A stretch of DNA of 64,000 nucleotides from Photorhabdus luminescens subsp. luminescens (GTDB lineage Bacteria; Pseudomonadota; Gammaproteobacteria; Enterobacterales; Enterobacteriaceae): the NCBI RefSeq assembly GCF_001083805.1, contig NZ_JXSK01000005.1:124001-188000 (forward strand), read 5' to 3'. The translations under genes were made by a program, and so were the position numbers. Under the pieces are notes generated by a model, which worked only from the letters and a program-made list of their open reading frames with translations, made no database searches and was not told the DNA's origin. How positions within the stretch are numbered: position 1 is the first letter of the stretch; every line of letters begins with the position of its first letter. Positions 30,201 through 42,373 of this stretch are shown one piece after another.

Positions 30201-33200
30201 CCAACGGGAAAGTCGATATGCGCATGTTACCCGTTCCAGAATTCAACGTTGGCCACGGGCGAACCGCACGCAATGAGCAGGAAAGCAAACTGTGCCGCTT
30301 GTTTGCCGAGGTCCTCGGTTTGTCCCAGGTTAGCATCGACGATAATTTCTTCGATCTGGGTGGTCATTCCCTGTTGGCATCGCGCCTTGTCAGCCATGTT
30401 CGCAAAGCGCTAAAGGTGGACCTCAGCATCCGCGATCTGTTTGAAGCACCAACGGTAGCGCAGTTTGCGCAGCGCCTGAGGCAAGGGAGCGCACTGCGTC
30501 CAGCGTTGCAGGTGAAACCAAGGCCAGAATGCCTGTTGTTGTCTGCGGCCCAGCGTCGGCTATGGATGGTTGACCGCATTGAAGGGGGTAAATCACTCTA
30601 CAACATGCCGTTGACACTGGAGTTGCAGGGGGAATTGAGCGTTCCTGCCATGGCAGCAGCGTTGAATGATGTGGTGGCGCGCCATGAAAGCCTGCACACA
30701 CGCTTTCAGGAGCGGTCGGATGGTAACGTTTATCAACAGATTGCCTGTGGGGAAGACGCACAGTGCGAACTGACGTTGCACCGCGTCCTTGCTGAGAATT
30801 TAGATGAAGAGGTGCTGGCAGCATCAGAATATATCTTTGATTTAGCGTATGAAAACCCCTGCCGGGCCTGGCTGTTCCATGTTGAACCGAATTATCATGT
30901 GCTTTTATTCCTGATGCACCATATCGCCAGCGATGGGGCATCGCTTGCTCCTCTGTTGCGCGATCTGGCGCTGGCGTATCATGCTCGGTTGCAGGGGCAA
31001 GCGCCGAACTGGGCGCCACTACAGGTGCAGTATGCCGATTACACCCTGTGGCAACACGAACTGCTGGGTGATCCCCGTGATACGGGCAGCCTGCAAAGCC
31101 ACCAGTTGGCGTATTGGCGCGAAGTGCTGCATGGGCTGCCGGAAGAGTTGCAGTTGCCAACCGACAGGCCACGGCCACAAAGTTCAAGCTATCAAGGCGG
31201 GCAATGGCGTTTTGAAGTTAATCCAGAGGTCTATGTACGCTTGCTTGAAGTAGCAAGGCAGCAAAATGCGAGCCTGTTTATGGTGTTGCAGGCAACCTTG
31301 GCGGTGCTGCTGAGCCGGTTAGGCGCGGGCCATGACATTCCACTGGGCGTGGCTATTGCTGGCCGTACCGATGAAGCGCTGGAACCTCTAATCGGCTTTT
31401 TCACCAATACATTGGTGTTGCGCACCGATGTTTCTGGGAATCCGACCTTTGATCAATTGCTGGCGCGCGTACGCGATAGCGCATTGCAGGCGTATGAACA
31501 TCAGGATTTGCCGTTTGAAAACTTGGTGGAAGCGCTGAACCCAGAGCGTTCCCTGTCGCGCCATCCGCTGTTCCAGGTAATGTTGGTATTGCAAAACAAC
31601 GCCCGTGGCGAGGTCCATTTTGATGGACTGAACACCCGCGTTGGTACACCGCTGCTGCCGGTGGCGAAGTTTGATTTGACCTTCAACTTTGAAGAAACGC
31701 CAACCTCATTAAACGGCATCGTTGAATATGCTACCGACTTGTTTGACGGCAAAACCGCTGAGCGCCTGGCGGGTTATTTTGCTAATATGCTGGAGGCCAT
31801 CAGTCGCAATACATGCTGTAATATCAATGAATTGGAGATATTTAGCGCACATGAACGCCAGCAGATTATCAACGAATGGAATAACACTGCCCGGCAATTG
31901 CCGGCCAAGACGTTTGCCGAACAATTCGAAGCCCTTGCCAAAGCAACACCGGATGCGCCTGCCCTGCTGGGGGAAAGCGAACGGCTGACTTATAGCCAGT
32001 TGGATCAACGGGCTAACCGGTTGGCGAATCTGATGATGGAAAGGGGCGTTGGCACAGAAAACATCATTGCCATCGTACTACCGCACTCGGTTGATCTGAT
32101 TGTCGCGCTGATTGCTACGCTGAAAACCGGCGCTGCATATTTACCGCTTGATCCTGATTATCCTCAGGAACGCCTGAATTATATGTTGGAACACTCGCAG
32201 CCTGCGCTGGTCATCACGGATTCTGCGTTCGTACAAAAACTGGGGGCGCAGTATTCCAGTTTGCAGATTGACCAACCGGTGCTGCATACGCAATTGGCCC
32301 GGCAGCAAGCGGAAAGCATTACTTTGCCAAGGAAGTTGAGCATCGATAATGCGGCCTACATTATCTACACCTCTGGTTCTACCGGTTTGCCGAAAGGCGT
32401 TCTGGTGACGCACCGGGGTATCAGCAACCTGGTTGCCAGCATGGTCGAGCGATTACATGTTACGCCGCAAAGCCGCGTGTTGCAGTTTGCTTCACCGAGC
32501 TTCGATGCCTCGTTCTGGGATATCAGTATGGGGCTGTTAAGCGGTGCGGCGCTGGTCGTTGCAGGCCGTGATGCGCTGTCACCGGGGGAGCCGCTGTATG
32601 AACTGATGCTGGCCCAAGGCGTGACGCACGCCACGTTGCCACCCGTGGGGTTGGCGGTTATGCCGCGTAAGCCATTGCCTGCGTTGGAGACGTTGGTGGT
32701 GGCGGGCGAAGCCTGCCAGCCGGAGCTGATCGACTATTGGGGCCAGGGACGCCGGATGATCAATGCCTACGGGCCAAGTGAATCCACGGTCTGCGTCACC
32801 ATGAGCCAACCGTTGGCGGCTGGAAAAGCGCCGCCTATCGGCACGCCGATCGTCAACATGCAGGTCTATGTTCTGGATGAGCGTTTGCAACCGGTCGCGC
32901 CAGGGGTAAAAGGCGAGTTGTATATCGCAGGTGAAAGCCTAGCCCGTGGCTACGTGCGGCGCCCGGATTTAACAGCGGAACGCTTTGTAGCGAACCCGTT
33001 TGGCGTGGCAGGTAGCCGAATGTATCGCACCGGCGATGTCGCCTATTGGCAAACCAACGGTGAGCTGATGTTTGCTGGGCGTGTGGATCATCAGGTCAAG
33101 ATCAGGGGTTTCCGTATTGAATTGGGTGAAATTGAATCCCTGCTGCTGAGACATCCTCAACTGAGCCAGGCCACGGTGATCGTGCGTGAAGATAAGCCGG

Positions 33201-35110
33201 GGCTTCGCCAACTGGTTGCTTACGCCGTGGTGAGTGAAGGGGACGTTAATACCGCAGAACTACGCGAATATCTGCGTAGCCGCCTGCCGGAATATATGGT
33301 GCCTGTGGCCATCGTCATGCTGCCGGCAATTCCGGTAACGCCGAACGGTAAAGTCGATCGGCACGCATTGCCGCAGCCTGATTTCCATCAGCCCCATCAC
33401 CGTGGCCCGCACAATACGCAAGAACAACTGCTTTGCACGCTCTTTGCCGATTTATTGGGCGTGGAACAGGTTGATATTGACGGCAGCTTCTTCGAAATGG
33501 GGGGTGATAGTATCACCGCGATACAGCTGGTCGCGCGTGCGCGCCAGGCTGGTTGGATATTCACGCCACGCCAGGTCTTTGAGCACAAAACCGTTGCTTC
33601 CTTGGCCAGAAAAATGCAGGCGAACATTACCACGGTTGCTGAAACGCGGATTTGCGCGGTAGGTGAATTACCCGTTACACCAATTATCCATTGGTTGATG
33701 GAAAACCCCGGTAACATCAACGGGTTCAGCCAGGCAACGTTGTTGCAAACGCCGGAGCATCTGGATGAGAAACAACTCAGGCAGATGCTGACGCTGCTGT
33801 TAGAGCAGCACGATGCCTTGCGCCTGGTGGCGAATCGCTCCACGAGCGGTGATGTCCTGCTGACCATTCCGCCAATGATGTCAGACATCGTGGATGGCGC
33901 ATTGAGCATTGTGGATTGCCAGGCGTTCACGCTGGCGGAACTACAACGCTGCATCAAGGCAGAAAGCCAACGCGCAAAACAGCGCCTCGATCCGGCGGCG
34001 GGAAAAATGCTACAGGCGGTTTGGTTCCGCGCATCCTCCGGGCAGCCTGGCCGGCTGATGCTGGTGCTTCACCACTTGGTGGTGGACGGTGTCTCTTGGC
34101 GTATTTTAGCGCTGGATTTGCAAAACATCTGGGCAGCCATGAGTGTGGGGAAAACGCCAGATCTGTTGCCGGTGGGTACCTCTTTCCGTGCGTGGGCGTA
34201 TCAATTGCAGCAAGAGGCCAATGCGCGGCGTAACGAACTGAATCACTGGCTAACGGTGCTGGCGAAGCCGGATACGTTGCTGACTTCCCGCCCTTTAGAC
34301 GGGACGCAAGACACCGTTGCGGCCAGCGATTCACTGCGGCTCGAGTTACCGGCGGCATTTACCCAACCGTTGCTGGGGACGATACCGGCGCTCTTCCATG
34401 CAGGTATCAACGACGTGCTACTCTGCGCCTTTGCTCTGGCCGTTAATGACTGGCGGCAAACTTCACAGACGGATGTCCTGCTGGATCTTGAAGGGCACGG
34501 GCGTGAAGAACTTCCCGGCACGGAGCTGTCGCGCACTGTTGGCTGGTTCACCAACATGTATCCTGTGCGGCTCGAACCGGGCGCTACGCAGATGGCAGAC
34601 CCTTATTCATTAGGTCATGCGCTAAAACGCATCAAAGAGCAGCTACGCCAAGTGCCTGCGAACGGTCTTGGATATGGGTTGTTACGCTATCTGAATTCGC
34701 AAACACGGCCAATCTTGTCACAGCAGCAGCAGGCCCAGATTGGCTTCAACTATCTGGGCCGCATAGCTGCGGGTGGCGATCGTGACTGGCAGGTGGCCGC
34801 AGAGGCGAATCTGCTGGATACAACGGCTGATAACAATTTTGCGCTCCCTCATGCGCTTTCACTCAATGCGTTGGTAGAAGAGCGATCGGAAGGGCCGGTT
34901 CTGGTTTCCAACTGGTCATGGGCCAGAGCGCTGCACACGGAAAAGAGTATTAGCGTGTTGGGTAACCATTGGTTCCGTTGGCTAAAAGCAATGTCGCAGC
35001 TTTCTACGGTGCCTGACGCGGGGGGATTCACACCATCGGACATCACGATGCTATCGCTTAAACAGAATAGCTTGGAAAAACTTCAAGCCAAGTGGAAGAA
35101 GAAGAAATAA
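24233..35110 (+). CDS. trimodular NRPS, C-A-T-C-A-T-C-A-T-E
   Basis: Domains of this 3625-aa synthetase, by motif: C1 (HHIVMDG near 138), A1 (from about 459), T1 (LGGNSL near 992), C2 (HHTAGDG 1180), A2 (1516), T2 (LGGHSL 2041), C3 (HHIASDG 2228), A3 (2561), T3 (GGDSITA 3089), E (HHLVVDG 3279, EGHGRE, NYLGR 3506), then a C-terminal docking-like tail ending in KWKKKK. Hand-read specificity codes are A1 DILQIGVIWK (Gly-like), A2 DAYWLGGTFK (Val-like) and A3 DAWTVAAVCK (Phe). T3 followed by E implies D-Phe. The N-terminal C domain suggests acylation of the first residue. Module 1 is AT-rich (22 G+C in 24241-24300), later modules GC-richer (33 in 30001-30060). The next gene starts 2 nt after its stop. 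All catalytic motifs look intact. Confidence 0.95.
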   Translation: MNKDGYCNLTSAQFGIWSFNEIIENKSINNISEYFIIDGDINVEYFSEAVRKTVEEAEALHSRFYKFDNCIKQKFFSINNYKPKIIDYSDFREEIALQKAKNFLMARTEQSFDICEKLPFEILLIKIAENKFLYFHCYHHIVMDGLGASLIIQRVISLYNASFIDGSPPPSPFGKFKELIDGDIDYHNSSRFICDRDYWLNLFADIPAPASLANRIAPPLRTIIRHRVSLGYELTDLLHKKSKEMNCTLPNLLIAITCVYLHRMTGLSEVIVGLPVTGRLGRKERIIPGLMANILPMRLILSPDLDLKTVLARAARQIMTVLRHQKYRYEDLCRDLKIINSGESLYRISINVESFDNGGYFHQSKILPCNIANGPVSDLNIFFFDYNKEVPLTLGFDANSELYSPEQLSEHTSRMLKVFYDLLTNQDATIGSLLLLNDNEYRNLEIINNKTLASIPSLTLADRFEDQVKKSPNKSALYCGDISLTYAQLNERSNKLGHYLLSQHLLPNDTVALLLPRTVDLIVALLAISKIGATYIPLDPDYPEERLKYIIETAKPKIVLTSINVNFNFCLDALQIQLDDINICLLVNSQSIHNPIRVVTTANQAAYILFTSGSTGNPKGVVITHHSLTNFLYAMQMSLQIKPSNRILAVTTIGFDIAGLEIFLPLVNGASIALASRDTTRDPNLLASEIVRNNITHLQGTPALWQGLVEYQPNSLSNLTAIVGGDSLPTNLAERMVSLAHRVIQVYGPTETTIWSTLHELTAKSVQPNSIGLPILNTQIYILDTALQPVPVGYPGELYIAGDGLALGYLDLPTMTSERFVANPFGTAGQRMYRTGDLACWGSDMNVNFLGRVDNQVKIRGYRIELGEIENTFLKSPLIKNALVIAYGKESISNKYLVAYVVLRKPNSCSSEELNKWLKKNLPDYMLPAVIMIVDSFPLMPNGKIDRHALLAPIFKSGERVLPESSQEKILCKIFEEVLGFESIGINDSFFNLGGNSLLAIQLLIRLRIQLDIELPLKAIFESPTVKELSKVIADTDKKYSLREKLTPQSRPNILPMSFAQQRLWLQGQINESSAYNMPMALRIYGELDTIALSAALSDVVKRHESLRTYLTLQDDIPCQYIVSMEEISFSLHVHELDESQITKELTQQVGYIFRLDKELPIKAWLYRIKPEQHIFLLLIHHTAGDGGSISPLLHDLDHYYQAHLKGENSSLPPLPVQYADYTLWQHILLSDEQKSVGLYAKQMHYWCNQLALLPEEVTIASVQPRPTKPSSKGDCYKFSVPQDIYQGLKRLALQAEASLFMVLKTALAVLLHRMGAGDDISVGTPVLGRTDEAQMPLIGLFSNTLVLRTNLSGNPDFVSLIAQVRKTVLDAYMHQDLPFEQVVEFLTPHRSASKHPLFQVMMVLEEEFSLDNIFLPLRIEQQELLTKTAKFDLLFVFKEDVQQGLLRGHIEFATDLYDAQTVAGFVDRLFSVLNIMTNRPTEKISEICLLNTFERQQLLKTWNNTLVELPNLSLGVLFEQQAARSPNAIAVKEGSKTLTYAQLNIAANHLAHRLRELTGAEAFCAGLLMAHSIDQVIATLAVIKAGAAYLPLRASDPLERQQMMLDDAGAAVLITDVDNHLPTARFVIRNVADSAGKRWSKINPTTNAGPSSLAYIMYTSGSTGKPKGIAVNQESVIALACDRRWLPEDHQRVLLHSPAAFDASTYEFWVPLLCGGQLVVAPKGELDIDVLAQTIANEKITALWLTAGLFRLMAENHASSLASVRLLLAGGDVLPKSAIETVMRRCPGLVMMNGYGPTETTTFATTYAMYSVPDSASVPIGTPLDNMQVYVLDTYLQPVPVGVSGELYIAGTGLAHGYLNQPGLTASHFIANPFGSSGDRMYRSGDWVRWRQEGVLEYLNRGDQQVKIRGFRIELAEIEATLLEQEGVAQAFVCIFEPQKGNKQLAAYVIAEKIGQCEPTLLRQTLSARLPDFMVPAVVSVVERFPLTANGKVDMRMLPVPEFNVGHGRTARNEQESKLCRLFAEVLGLSQVSIDDNFFDLGGHSLLASRLVSHVRKALKVDLSIRDLFEAPTVAQFAQRLRQGSALRPALQVKPRPECLLLSAAQRRLWMVDRIEGGKSLYNMPLTLELQGELSVPAMAAALNDVVARHESLHTRFQERSDGNVYQQIACGEDAQCELTLHRVLAENLDEEVLAASEYIFDLAYENPCRAWLFHVEPNYHVLLFLMHHIASDGASLAPLLRDLALAYHARLQGQAPNWAPLQVQYADYTLWQHELLGDPRDTGSLQSHQLAYWREVLHGLPEELQLPTDRPRPQSSSYQGGQWRFEVNPEVYVRLLEVARQQNASLFMVLQATLAVLLSRLGAGHDIPLGVAIAGRTDEALEPLIGFFTNTLVLRTDVSGNPTFDQLLARVRDSALQAYEHQDLPFENLVEALNPERSLSRHPLFQVMLVLQNNARGEVHFDGLNTRVGTPLLPVAKFDLTFNFEETPTSLNGIVEYATDLFDGKTAERLAGYFANMLEAISRNTCCNINELEIFSAHERQQIINEWNNTARQLPAKTFAEQFEALAKATPDAPALLGESERLTYSQLDQRANRLANLMMERGVGTENIIAIVLPHSVDLIVALIATLKTGAAYLPLDPDYPQERLNYMLEHSQPALVITDSAFVQKLGAQYSSLQIDQPVLHTQLARQQAESITLPRKLSIDNAAYIIYTSGSTGLPKGVLVTHRGISNLVASMVERLHVTPQSRVLQFASPSFDASFWDISMGLLSGAALVVAGRDALSPGEPLYELMLAQGVTHATLPPVGLAVMPRKPLPALETLVVAGEACQPELIDYWGQGRRMINAYGPSESTVCVTMSQPLAAGKAPPIGTPIVNMQVYVLDERLQPVAPGVKGELYIAGESLARGYVRRPDLTAERFVANPFGVAGSRMYRTGDVAYWQTNGELMFAGRVDHQVKIRGFRIELGEIESLLLRHPQLSQATVIVREDKPGLRQLVAYAVVSEGDVNTAELREYLRSRLPEYMVPVAIVMLPAIPVTPNGKVDRHALPQPDFHQPHHRGPHNTQEQLLCTLFADLLGVEQVDIDGSFFEMGGDSITAIQLVARARQAGWIFTPRQVFEHKTVASLARKMQANITTVAETRICAVGELPVTPIIHWLMENPGNINGFSQATLLQTPEHLDEKQLRQMLTLLLEQHDALRLVANRSTSGDVLLTIPPMMSDIVDGALSIVDCQAFTLAELQRCIKAESQRAKQRLDPAAGKMLQAVWFRASSGQPGRLMLVLHHLVVDGVSWRILALDLQNIWAAMSVGKTPDLLPVGTSFRAWAYQLQQEANARRNELNHWLTVLAKPDTLLTSRPLDGTQDTVAASDSLRLELPAAFTQPLLGTIPALFHAGINDVLLCAFALAVNDWRQTSQTDVLLDLEGHGREELPGTELSRTVGWFTNMYPVRLEPGATQMADPYSLGHALKRIKEQLRQVPANGLGYGLLRYLNSQTRPILSQQQQAQIGFNYLGRIAAGGDRDWQVAAEANLLDTTADNNFALPHALSLNALVEERSEGPVLVSNWSWARALHTEKSISVLGNHWFRWLKAMSQLSTVPDAGGFTPSDITMLSLKQNSLEKLQAKWKKKK

Positions 35111-35112
35111 AT

Positions 35113-38100
35113 ATGGAAATTAAAGAGATACTACCATTATCGCCATTACAGAAAGGTCTGTTGTTCCATATGTTGTACGATACCCAAGGCAGTGATGCGT
35201 ATCAGGTGCAACAGGTTTTCCAGTTTGCTGGCGTTTTAGATAGCCAAAAGCTGAAACAGGCTGTCACAACCTTACTGCAACGTCACCCGCACTTGTGCGC
35301 GGGGTTTGAGTACGAAGACGTAGAAACGCCGGTGCAACTGATCTTGGTGGGGCTACCGTTGCCGTGGCGTGAGGTGGATTTGAGCCATCTATCACCAGAG
35401 CAGCAACAGCCAGCATTCGCCGCGCTGTTACAGACCGATTATGATGAGCGCTTTGATCCGCACGATCCGCCGTTGCTGCGATTCACCCTAGTCAAACTGG
35501 CGGCACAGCAGCATTATCTGGTCTTTACCAACCATCACCTGTTGTTGGATGGCTGGTCAATTCCTATCCTGTTGCAAGAGTTATGCACTCTGTATCTGGG
35601 TGATGCGCAAGGCAGCACCTTGCCGCCGATCACCCCCTATTGCAACTATCTGCAATGGATTGCGGCGCGTGATGTTGACGAAATGCGAGCCGTATGGCGC
35701 GAAACGCTAAGTGGCCTGGCGGCGCCAACTTGCCTGGCAAAGGGGCGCGCCACGGAAAATCTGCAACCGAATCTGTTGCATAAGCATCTGGATGTGGCAT
35801 ACACGCAGCGGCTGAACTTACGCGCCAAACAGCTTGGCGTGACGGTAAATACATTGATCCAGGCCGCATGGGGCGTGCTGCTGGGAGGAATGACGGGGCG
35901 CAGCGATGTAGTGTTCGGCGTCACGGTTTCCGGCCGGCCAGGTGAATTGCCCGGCGTGGAAAGCATCGTTGGGTTGCTAATTAATACCGTGCCATTACGC
36001 CTGACGTTCAGCCTGGCGGAGACGTTTACTACGCTTTTGCAACGCCTACAGACAGAGCAAACCCGGTTGCTTGATTATCAATATCTTGACCTGACGACCA
36101 TCCAAGCGGATGCCGGTTATGGCGAGCTGTTTGATACCTTGATGGTGTTCGAGAACTACCCGCTCATAGAAGGCAGCAGTGAGCAATCTGATACCGAGCT
36201 GAACATCTCGCTAACGGTGCGCCATGGCGGGGATGCCTCGCATTACCCGCTTGGGTTGGTGGCGGTTCCGGGTGAAACGCTAGCCCTGCGCTTCAGCTCA
36301 TTGCCAGACCTGTTTGACGATCAAACTGTGGCAAACCTGGCCGAGCGCTTCATGCTGATACTGCATGCCATCATTGACGATCCGCAGACGATTATTGGCA
36401 GCGTACCGCTGCTGCTGGCGCAAGAAGTTCAGGCCATGGTTCAACCTTACCCTGTGCTGGCATCATTGCCAGCCGATACGCTCCACGGAATGTTTGAAAA
36501 ACGCGCGTGCGAAACGCCGGATGCGATTGCGCTGAGCTTAGGCAACGATCGCCTGAGCTATGGCGAACTTAATCAGCGGGCCAATCAGTTGGCTCGTTAT
36601 TTGGTGAACCGCGGCATTGGCGCTGAGGATGTCGTGGCATTGGCGTTGCCACGCTCGATGGAAACACTGATTGCGTTGTTAGCCGTATTAAAAGCTGGCG
36701 CTGCATATCTACCACTGGATCTCCATAACCCTGCTGAACGGCTTGGTTTTATCGTGTCAGATGCCAAACCGACGCTTATCATCACCAACACAGAAAATGC
36801 CGGCACGTTAAGCGGCTCCACGTCTGATTTGGTGGTTGATATTCCTGAATATCAGCAGCGCCTGGCGCCGTTCAGCAAACGGGATCTTCAACCCGATGAA
36901 CTTTTACGCCCAGTTAGTACGGCAAACCTGGCCTATATCATTTACACCTCTGGCTCTACGGGGAACCCGAAAGGGGTGCTGATCCCGCACGAAAACGTGT
37001 TACGGCTCTTTACAGCAACGCAATCGTGGTTCGATTTTGGCCGTAATGACGTCTGGACCCTGTTCCATTCGTATGCTTTTGATTTTTCAGTGTGGGAAAT
37101 CTGGGGGCCATTGTTATATGGCGGGCGGCTGGTCATCGTACCGTTTATGGTGAGCCGCGATCCTCAGGCATTCCTCAAGCTACTGAGCGAAGAGAAAGTC
37201 ACGATATTAAACCAGACGCCCTCTGCCTTCTATCAATTGATAGAAGCGGATCAAAGCGATCGCGAGAAGAAATATCCACTGACGCTGCGCAAAGTGGTAT
37301 TCGGTGGGGAAGCGCTGGATCTCAGCCAGCTTGAACGTTGGTACCAACGCCACGATTCGGCAGCGCCTGAATTAATCAACATGTATGGCATTACCGAAAC
37401 AACCGTGCACGTCAGCTATCAGGCGCTGACTCCGGCAATGATGCGCAGCCAATCGGGTAGCCCGATTGGTGTTGGGATCCCCGATCTGCGTATCTATGTG
37501 TTGGATAACGCTTTACGCCACGTTCCTACAGGTGTTGAAGGGGAAATGTACATTGCTGGTGCCGGGCTAGCGCGCGGCTACTTGAACCGCGCGGGGTTAA
37601 GCGCCGAGCGCTTTGTCGCCGACCCGTATGGTGAACCGGGTTCCCGTATGTACCGTTCGGGTGATTTGGCCTTTAGATCGCCAGAAGGCGGGCTGATCTA
37701 TATAGGCCGAGCCGATCAGCAGGTGAAACTACGTGGTTTCCGCATTGAGCTGGGCGAAATTGAAGCGGCTCTGGCGGATGACCCGCAGGTCACCCAAGCC
37801 GTGGTGCTGATGCGTAAAGATCAGCCTGGCAATCCACAATTGGTGGGGTATATCACCAGCGACAGTGACGCTGCTATTGACACGGCGGCACTGCGCCACC
37901 GCATGGCGGCAAAACTCCCTGACTATATGGTGCCTGCGGCCATCCTTCAGATTGAGCGTTTCCCTTTGACGGTCAATGGGAAACTGGATAAACGCGCATT
38001 ACCGGTGCCAGACTTCAACCATGGCGGCAGACGGTGCCAGCCGCGCACGGCGCAGGAAGAAATTCTGGCAGGGTTGTTTGCCGAGGTGCTGGGGGTGGAA

Positions 38101-41100
38101 ACGGTAGGCATGGACGACAACTTTTTTGCGTTGGGCGGCCACTCGCTGTTAGTGATGCGCCTGATTAGCCGTGTATCCAGAGCATTAGCCATTGAGTTAC
38201 CGATCCGCACACTGTTTGATTACCCAACCGTGGCGCAGTTTGCCGAGCAGTTGGCGATAAAGGGCACTCAACGCCGTGAAACGCTCACGCGCCAGGCCCG
38301 TGAGGAATATTTACCCCTTTCCTTTGCCCAGCAGCGAATGTGGCTGTTGGATAACATTGGCAACGATCATGCCGCGTATAATATGCCGCTTGCCCTGAAG
38401 CTGAATGGGCCGCTCAATGATGAAGCATTGCGCCAGGCATTGGGCGATCTGGTACAGCGCCATGAGGTTCTGCGCACGCTATATCCTCTGCATCTTGATC
38501 AGCCTTATCAACATATTCTAGCGCCTGATAGCGTGGCGCCGTCTCTGATCATCGGCAATGTGACACCGGAGGAGCTGTCGGAAAGCATCGACAAAGCTGC
38601 TGCCTGGCAGTTCGATCTGGCAAATGATTTACCGCTGCGTGGGTGGTTGTTCCACTTACCGGACCAGAACGAACATGTGCTGCTGCTGGTCATTCACCAC
38701 ATTGCCTGTGACGGCGGTTCGTTAGAGCCAATGTTACACGATCTGTCTTTGGCCTATCAGGCGCGCTGCGTGGGCCAGGAAGCGAAGTGGGCGCTACTAA
38801 CCGTGCAATACGCCGACTACGCGCTATGGCAGCGTCAACTATTGGGGGATGTGCAGGATGCCTCCACTCGCGGCGCACAGCAAATTGAGTTCTGGCGTAG
38901 CGCGCTGGCAGGATCGCCCCAGGAAATTTATCTACCTACCGATCGCCCGCGTTCATCCGTACCGAGTCAACAAGGTGCCCGGGTCAGTTATGCGATTGAC
39001 CAAGCGCTTTATGGCCGCCTGAAAAAACTGGCGCGTGATGAGGGCGTAACGCCATTTATGTTGCTGCAAACCGGAGTCGCCGTCATGCTTAGCCGGATGG
39101 GGGCTGGCGATGATATTACGCTGGGCACAGGTGTTGCCGGGCGAGTCGACGAAGCTATGGCCAATTTGATTGGCTTCTTTGTCAATACGCTGGTGTTGAG
39201 AGTAAATTGCGCGGGGAACCCTGAATTTAATCAGTTGCTTGCCAGCGTGCGTGAGTTCATGCTTTCTGCCTATGCAAATCAGGATGTGCCTTTTGATCAG
39301 GTGGTAGAAGCGCTTAACCCTGAGCGTTCTGCCTTACGACATCCGTTGTTCCAGGTAATGTTGGTATTGCAAAATAACGGCGACAACACCCGGCAATTTG
39401 CCAATTTGCAGGTGAAACCGCAGCCGGTTGGTTTTGTCCCTGCCAAATTCGATCTGACGTTCAATTTTGATGAGGTCTATAGCGATGATGGTGAGGTGTG
39501 TGCACTCAATGCCCAGATTGAGTATGCCGTCGATCTGTTTGATCGCGATACGGTGGTGGCGCTCGCGCAGTACCTTGTTCGATTGCTGTCGTTCATTGCA
39601 GAAGAACCAGCCACACCAGTGGCGAACATTCCACTGTTAACTGCCGAGCAGCAATACAAAATGATAACCGAGTGGAATGCCACGGAACAGAAAGTGCCGA
39701 CGGTGTCGCTGGCCTGCCTGTTTGAAAAACAGGTGGCGGTGGTACCAGAACACATTGCTCTGAGTTGTGGTGATGAGCAGCTTACCTATGCGCAACTGAA
39801 CGCGTGCGCAAATGATTTGGCACAACGCCTGCAACAGCTTGGCGTGAAAGCGGAACATGGCGTTGCATTGCTGATGGAGCGCTCGCTGTCGCTCGCGATC
39901 GCCATATTGGCGGTAATTAAGGCCGGAGGGTTCTATGTGCCGCTGCGTACCAGCGATCCCTTGGAACGCTGGCAGCATATAGTGGATGAAGTCGGAATGC
40001 AGGTTGTGTTGGTGGATGATACACATAGCCACGTGGTTTTGCCGGCCAGTTTACAGGTGGAAACCGTAGTCAACGCCAGTACCCAGAACAATGTTGCGTG
40101 GGTCAGCGAGCCGGTAAGCGCCCAGAATCTGGCCTACGTGATGTTTACCTCAGGTTCCACGGGTCAGCCCAAAGGAATCGCCACCACGCAAGATAACATC
40201 ATTACCCTGGCTCTCGATCGGCGCTGGCGCAGCGAGCATCACCAGCGTGTTCTGTTGCATTCCCCCTACGCATTTGATGCCTCAACCTATGAGCTGTGGG
40301 CCACTCTGCTTAACGGCCATCAGGCCGTCATCGTGCCGGGCAACGATCTCGATCTGGATCTGTTGACATCGACCATCGTTGAACAACAAGTAACCGCCGC
40401 ATTTCTGACATCAGGGTTATTCAGGCTGATTGCGGAAGAACATCCGCAATGCCTGGGTTCTTTGCAGAAGGTATTCACCGGTGGTGAAAAGATATCCGCC
40501 AGCGCGGTGCAGGCGGTACGGGAACATTGGCCCAATCTTGAATTGATGAATATCTATGGCCCAACGGAAACCACTACCTACGCCACCGATTACCCCATCG
40601 CCAAAACAGATGCCCCTTATCTGGACATCCCTATTGGTGCCGCGTTGGATAACACCAGCCTCTATGTATTAGATGAATTTTTACAGCCGGTGCCAGTTGG
40701 CGCACCAGGGGAGCTATACATTGCCGGCCGCGGCCTGGCGCGTGGCTATTTTAAGCGTCCGGGGCAAAGTGCGGCACACTTTATCGCCGATCCCTTCGGG
40801 CCTGCGGGCAGCCGCATGTACCGCACCGGAGACGTGGTGAAATGGCGGCGTGATGGCGTGCTCAACTTTGTTGGCCGCAGCGATCAGCAGGTGAAAATTC
40901 GCGGTTTTCGGATTGAACCGGGGGAAATCGAAGTCGTGCTGAAGCAGCACTCCGCCGTGCAGCAAGCGGTGGTCATTCCGCGCGAAGATCATTCGGGCAA
41001 TAAACAATTAGTTGCCTATGTGGTGCCCTTTGCAAGCCCCGAAGATCTACCGGTGTTGTTGCAACAGCATGCGCGTGAGCATTTACCTGATTTTATGGTG

Positions 41101-42246
41101 CCTGCTGTGGTCATGCTGCTGGCAGAACTGCCATTAAACGCCAACGGCAAGTTGGATGTTGCCACGTTGCCACACCCAAACTTCGGTTTGCGGCAAGGCC
41201 GCCAACCACAGACTGAAAGCGAGAAATGGCTTTACGCGCAGTTCTGCGAGCTATTGAGTGTTGAACACATCAGCATTGATGACAACTTCTTCGCACTGGG
41301 AGGGCATTCACTGCTGGCGGCACGGCTGATTGCGCGTATCGAAAAAGAATTGGATGAGAAGCTGACTATTCGTGACCTGTTTGAATCGCCCACCGTTGTA
41401 CTGCTGGCGAGGCGTCTTGAAAGCAGCCCGTGTGGCAATATTCTGGACATCATGCTGCCATTGCAACCGGCTGGCGAAAAAACGCCGCTGTTCTGTTTAC
41501 ACCCTGGGGGAGGATTGAGTTGGTCTTATGCGGGGCTGATCCCGTATCTGGGCGAGCAGCAGCCTCTTTATGGCATTCAGGCACGCAGGTTGAGCACCGG
41601 CCTTGTACCATCATCAATTTATGACATGGCGAAAAATTATCTGGCAGAGATTTATAAGATCCAGCCAGAGGGGCCTTATTCATTGCTGGGCTGGTCTTTC
41701 GGTTGTCATCTCGCGCATGAAATAGCCACCTTGCTGCAAAAGGATAATAAAGTGGTCAATGTCCTGATCTTTATGGATGGTTATCCGTTGTGGAAGATTT
41801 ACCGAGACATGGTACGCACCGATCGGGAAAGTCTGCGTGCAATGTTTGAGGCATTTACCGGTTCGGCACCTGAGAACGAGCAGCAGCTAAGCGTGACTGG
41901 CTTGAAAAAACGGCTGTCTGAGATCGAGCATCCATTAGCAAGCCTCGAGCAGAATATTTTCGAACGTATTCTTGCCGAATTCCGAGATGCGCCGCGTTTG
42001 CTCAGTGAGTTTTCACCCAGCCGGTTTCAAGGTGACCTCGTATTCTTTAGGGCGCTACAAGGCCATAGCGAAGCCGATAATGTTAATTACGATCCGCACT
42101 TATGGGGGGAATATGTTGAAGGAAACATCGTCTTGCATGATATTAATTGTTCCCACGATAGTATGTTAAGTGAAGGTCCGCTTAAAGAGATTGGGCCAAT
42201 ACTTCAACAACGATTCGGCATTCTCACAGACAGCAGCATTGAGTAA
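35113..42246 (+). CDS. bimodular NRPS with thioesterase, C-A-T-C-A-T-TE
   Basis: Domains of this 2377-aa synthetase: C4 (HHLLLDGWS near 139, the form common in C domains that follow an E domain), A4 (from about 456), T4 (LGGHSL 1006), C5 (HHIACDG 1194), A5 (1535), T5 (LGGHSL 2061) and TE (HPGGG 2130, GWSFG nucleophile Ser near 2192, catalytic His in NCSHDSM near 2346). Codes read by eye: A4 DFWNVGMVHK, one change from the Thr code, and A5 DAYFFGITYK, aliphatic (Ile-, Leu- or Val-like). The TE should release the pentapeptide, by hydrolysis or cyclisation. The open frame extends 21 nt upstream into the first NRPS, but ATG at 35113, 2 nt after that stop, begins the C domain ([19 protein letters not shown]). 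Translation is probably coupled. Confidence 0.95.
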   Translation: MEIKEILPLSPLQKGLLFHMLYDTQGSDAYQVQQVFQFAGVLDSQKLKQAVTTLLQRHPHLCAGFEYEDVETPVQLILVGLPLPWREVDLSHLSPEQQQPAFAALLQTDYDERFDPHDPPLLRFTLVKLAAQQHYLVFTNHHLLLDGWSIPILLQELCTLYLGDAQGSTLPPITPYCNYLQWIAARDVDEMRAVWRETLSGLAAPTCLAKGRATENLQPNLLHKHLDVAYTQRLNLRAKQLGVTVNTLIQAAWGVLLGGMTGRSDVVFGVTVSGRPGELPGVESIVGLLINTVPLRLTFSLAETFTTLLQRLQTEQTRLLDYQYLDLTTIQADAGYGELFDTLMVFENYPLIEGSSEQSDTELNISLTVRHGGDASHYPLGLVAVPGETLALRFSSLPDLFDDQTVANLAERFMLILHAIIDDPQTIIGSVPLLLAQEVQAMVQPYPVLASLPADTLHGMFEKRACETPDAIALSLGNDRLSYGELNQRANQLARYLVNRGIGAEDVVALALPRSMETLIALLAVLKAGAAYLPLDLHNPAERLGFIVSDAKPTLIITNTENAGTLSGSTSDLVVDIPEYQQRLAPFSKRDLQPDELLRPVSTANLAYIIYTSGSTGNPKGVLIPHENVLRLFTATQSWFDFGRNDVWTLFHSYAFDFSVWEIWGPLLYGGRLVIVPFMVSRDPQAFLKLLSEEKVTILNQTPSAFYQLIEADQSDREKKYPLTLRKVVFGGEALDLSQLERWYQRHDSAAPELINMYGITETTVHVSYQALTPAMMRSQSGSPIGVGIPDLRIYVLDNALRHVPTGVEGEMYIAGAGLARGYLNRAGLSAERFVADPYGEPGSRMYRSGDLAFRSPEGGLIYIGRADQQVKLRGFRIELGEIEAALADDPQVTQAVVLMRKDQPGNPQLVGYITSDSDAAIDTAALRHRMAAKLPDYMVPAAILQIERFPLTVNGKLDKRALPVPDFNHGGRRCQPRTAQEEILAGLFAEVLGVETVGMDDNFFALGGHSLLVMRLISRVSRALAIELPIRTLFDYPTVAQFAEQLAIKGTQRRETLTRQAREEYLPLSFAQQRMWLLDNIGNDHAAYNMPLALKLNGPLNDEALRQALGDLVQRHEVLRTLYPLHLDQPYQHILAPDSVAPSLIIGNVTPEELSESIDKAAAWQFDLANDLPLRGWLFHLPDQNEHVLLLVIHHIACDGGSLEPMLHDLSLAYQARCVGQEAKWALLTVQYADYALWQRQLLGDVQDASTRGAQQIEFWRSALAGSPQEIYLPTDRPRSSVPSQQGARVSYAIDQALYGRLKKLARDEGVTPFMLLQTGVAVMLSRMGAGDDITLGTGVAGRVDEAMANLIGFFVNTLVLRVNCAGNPEFNQLLASVREFMLSAYANQDVPFDQVVEALNPERSALRHPLFQVMLVLQNNGDNTRQFANLQVKPQPVGFVPAKFDLTFNFDEVYSDDGEVCALNAQIEYAVDLFDRDTVVALAQYLVRLLSFIAEEPATPVANIPLLTAEQQYKMITEWNATEQKVPTVSLACLFEKQVAVVPEHIALSCGDEQLTYAQLNACANDLAQRLQQLGVKAEHGVALLMERSLSLAIAILAVIKAGGFYVPLRTSDPLERWQHIVDEVGMQVVLVDDTHSHVVLPASLQVETVVNASTQNNVAWVSEPVSAQNLAYVMFTSGSTGQPKGIATTQDNIITLALDRRWRSEHHQRVLLHSPYAFDASTYELWATLLNGHQAVIVPGNDLDLDLLTSTIVEQQVTAAFLTSGLFRLIAEEHPQCLGSLQKVFTGGEKISASAVQAVREHWPNLELMNIYGPTETTTYATDYPIAKTDAPYLDIPIGAALDNTSLYVLDEFLQPVPVGAPGELYIAGRGLARGYFKRPGQSAAHFIADPFGPAGSRMYRTGDVVKWRRDGVLNFVGRSDQQVKIRGFRIEPGEIEVVLKQHSAVQQAVVIPREDHSGNKQLVAYVVPFASPEDLPVLLQQHAREHLPDFMVPAVVMLLAELPLNANGKLDVATLPHPNFGLRQGRQPQTESEKWLYAQFCELLSVEHISIDDNFFALGGHSLLAARLIARIEKELDEKLTIRDLFESPTVVLLARRLESSPCGNILDIMLPLQPAGEKTPLFCLHPGGGLSWSYAGLIPYLGEQQPLYGIQARRLSTGLVPSSIYDMAKNYLAEIYKIQPEGPYSLLGWSFGCHLAHEIATLLQKDNKVVNVLIFMDGYPLWKIYRDMVRTDRESLRAMFEAFTGSAPENEQQLSVTGLKKRLSEIEHPLASLEQNIFERILAEFRDAPRLLSEFSPSRFQGDLVFFRALQGHSEADNVNYDPHLWGEYVEGNIVLHDINCSHDSMLSEGPLKEIGPILQQRFGILTDSSIE

Positions 42247-42332
42247 GGTTTTCTGACAGACAAAGAGTAACATTACATATAACTCTGTAGACAATACTGT
42301 ATATTGCCATGATGCTAAAGGCGTATGAAATG

Positions 42333-42360
42333 TTGAAAGCCTGTTAAATCAGGCTTTCAA
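42333..42360. terminator. convergent terminator after the NRPS operon
   Basis: A perfect 11-bp stem TTGAAAGCCTG / CAGGCTTTCAA with a 6-nt loop lies between the converging NRPS and glycosyltransferase genes. It can serve both directions. Confidence 0.75.
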
Positions 42361-42373
42361 ATTTCAGAGAAAG

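Noticed and set aside
30423-31187. Long antisense ORF (254 aa) inside the first NRPS
   Set aside because: It is a composition shadow of the GC-rich NRPS frame; low-complexity, no start signal, and the sense frame is fully explained.
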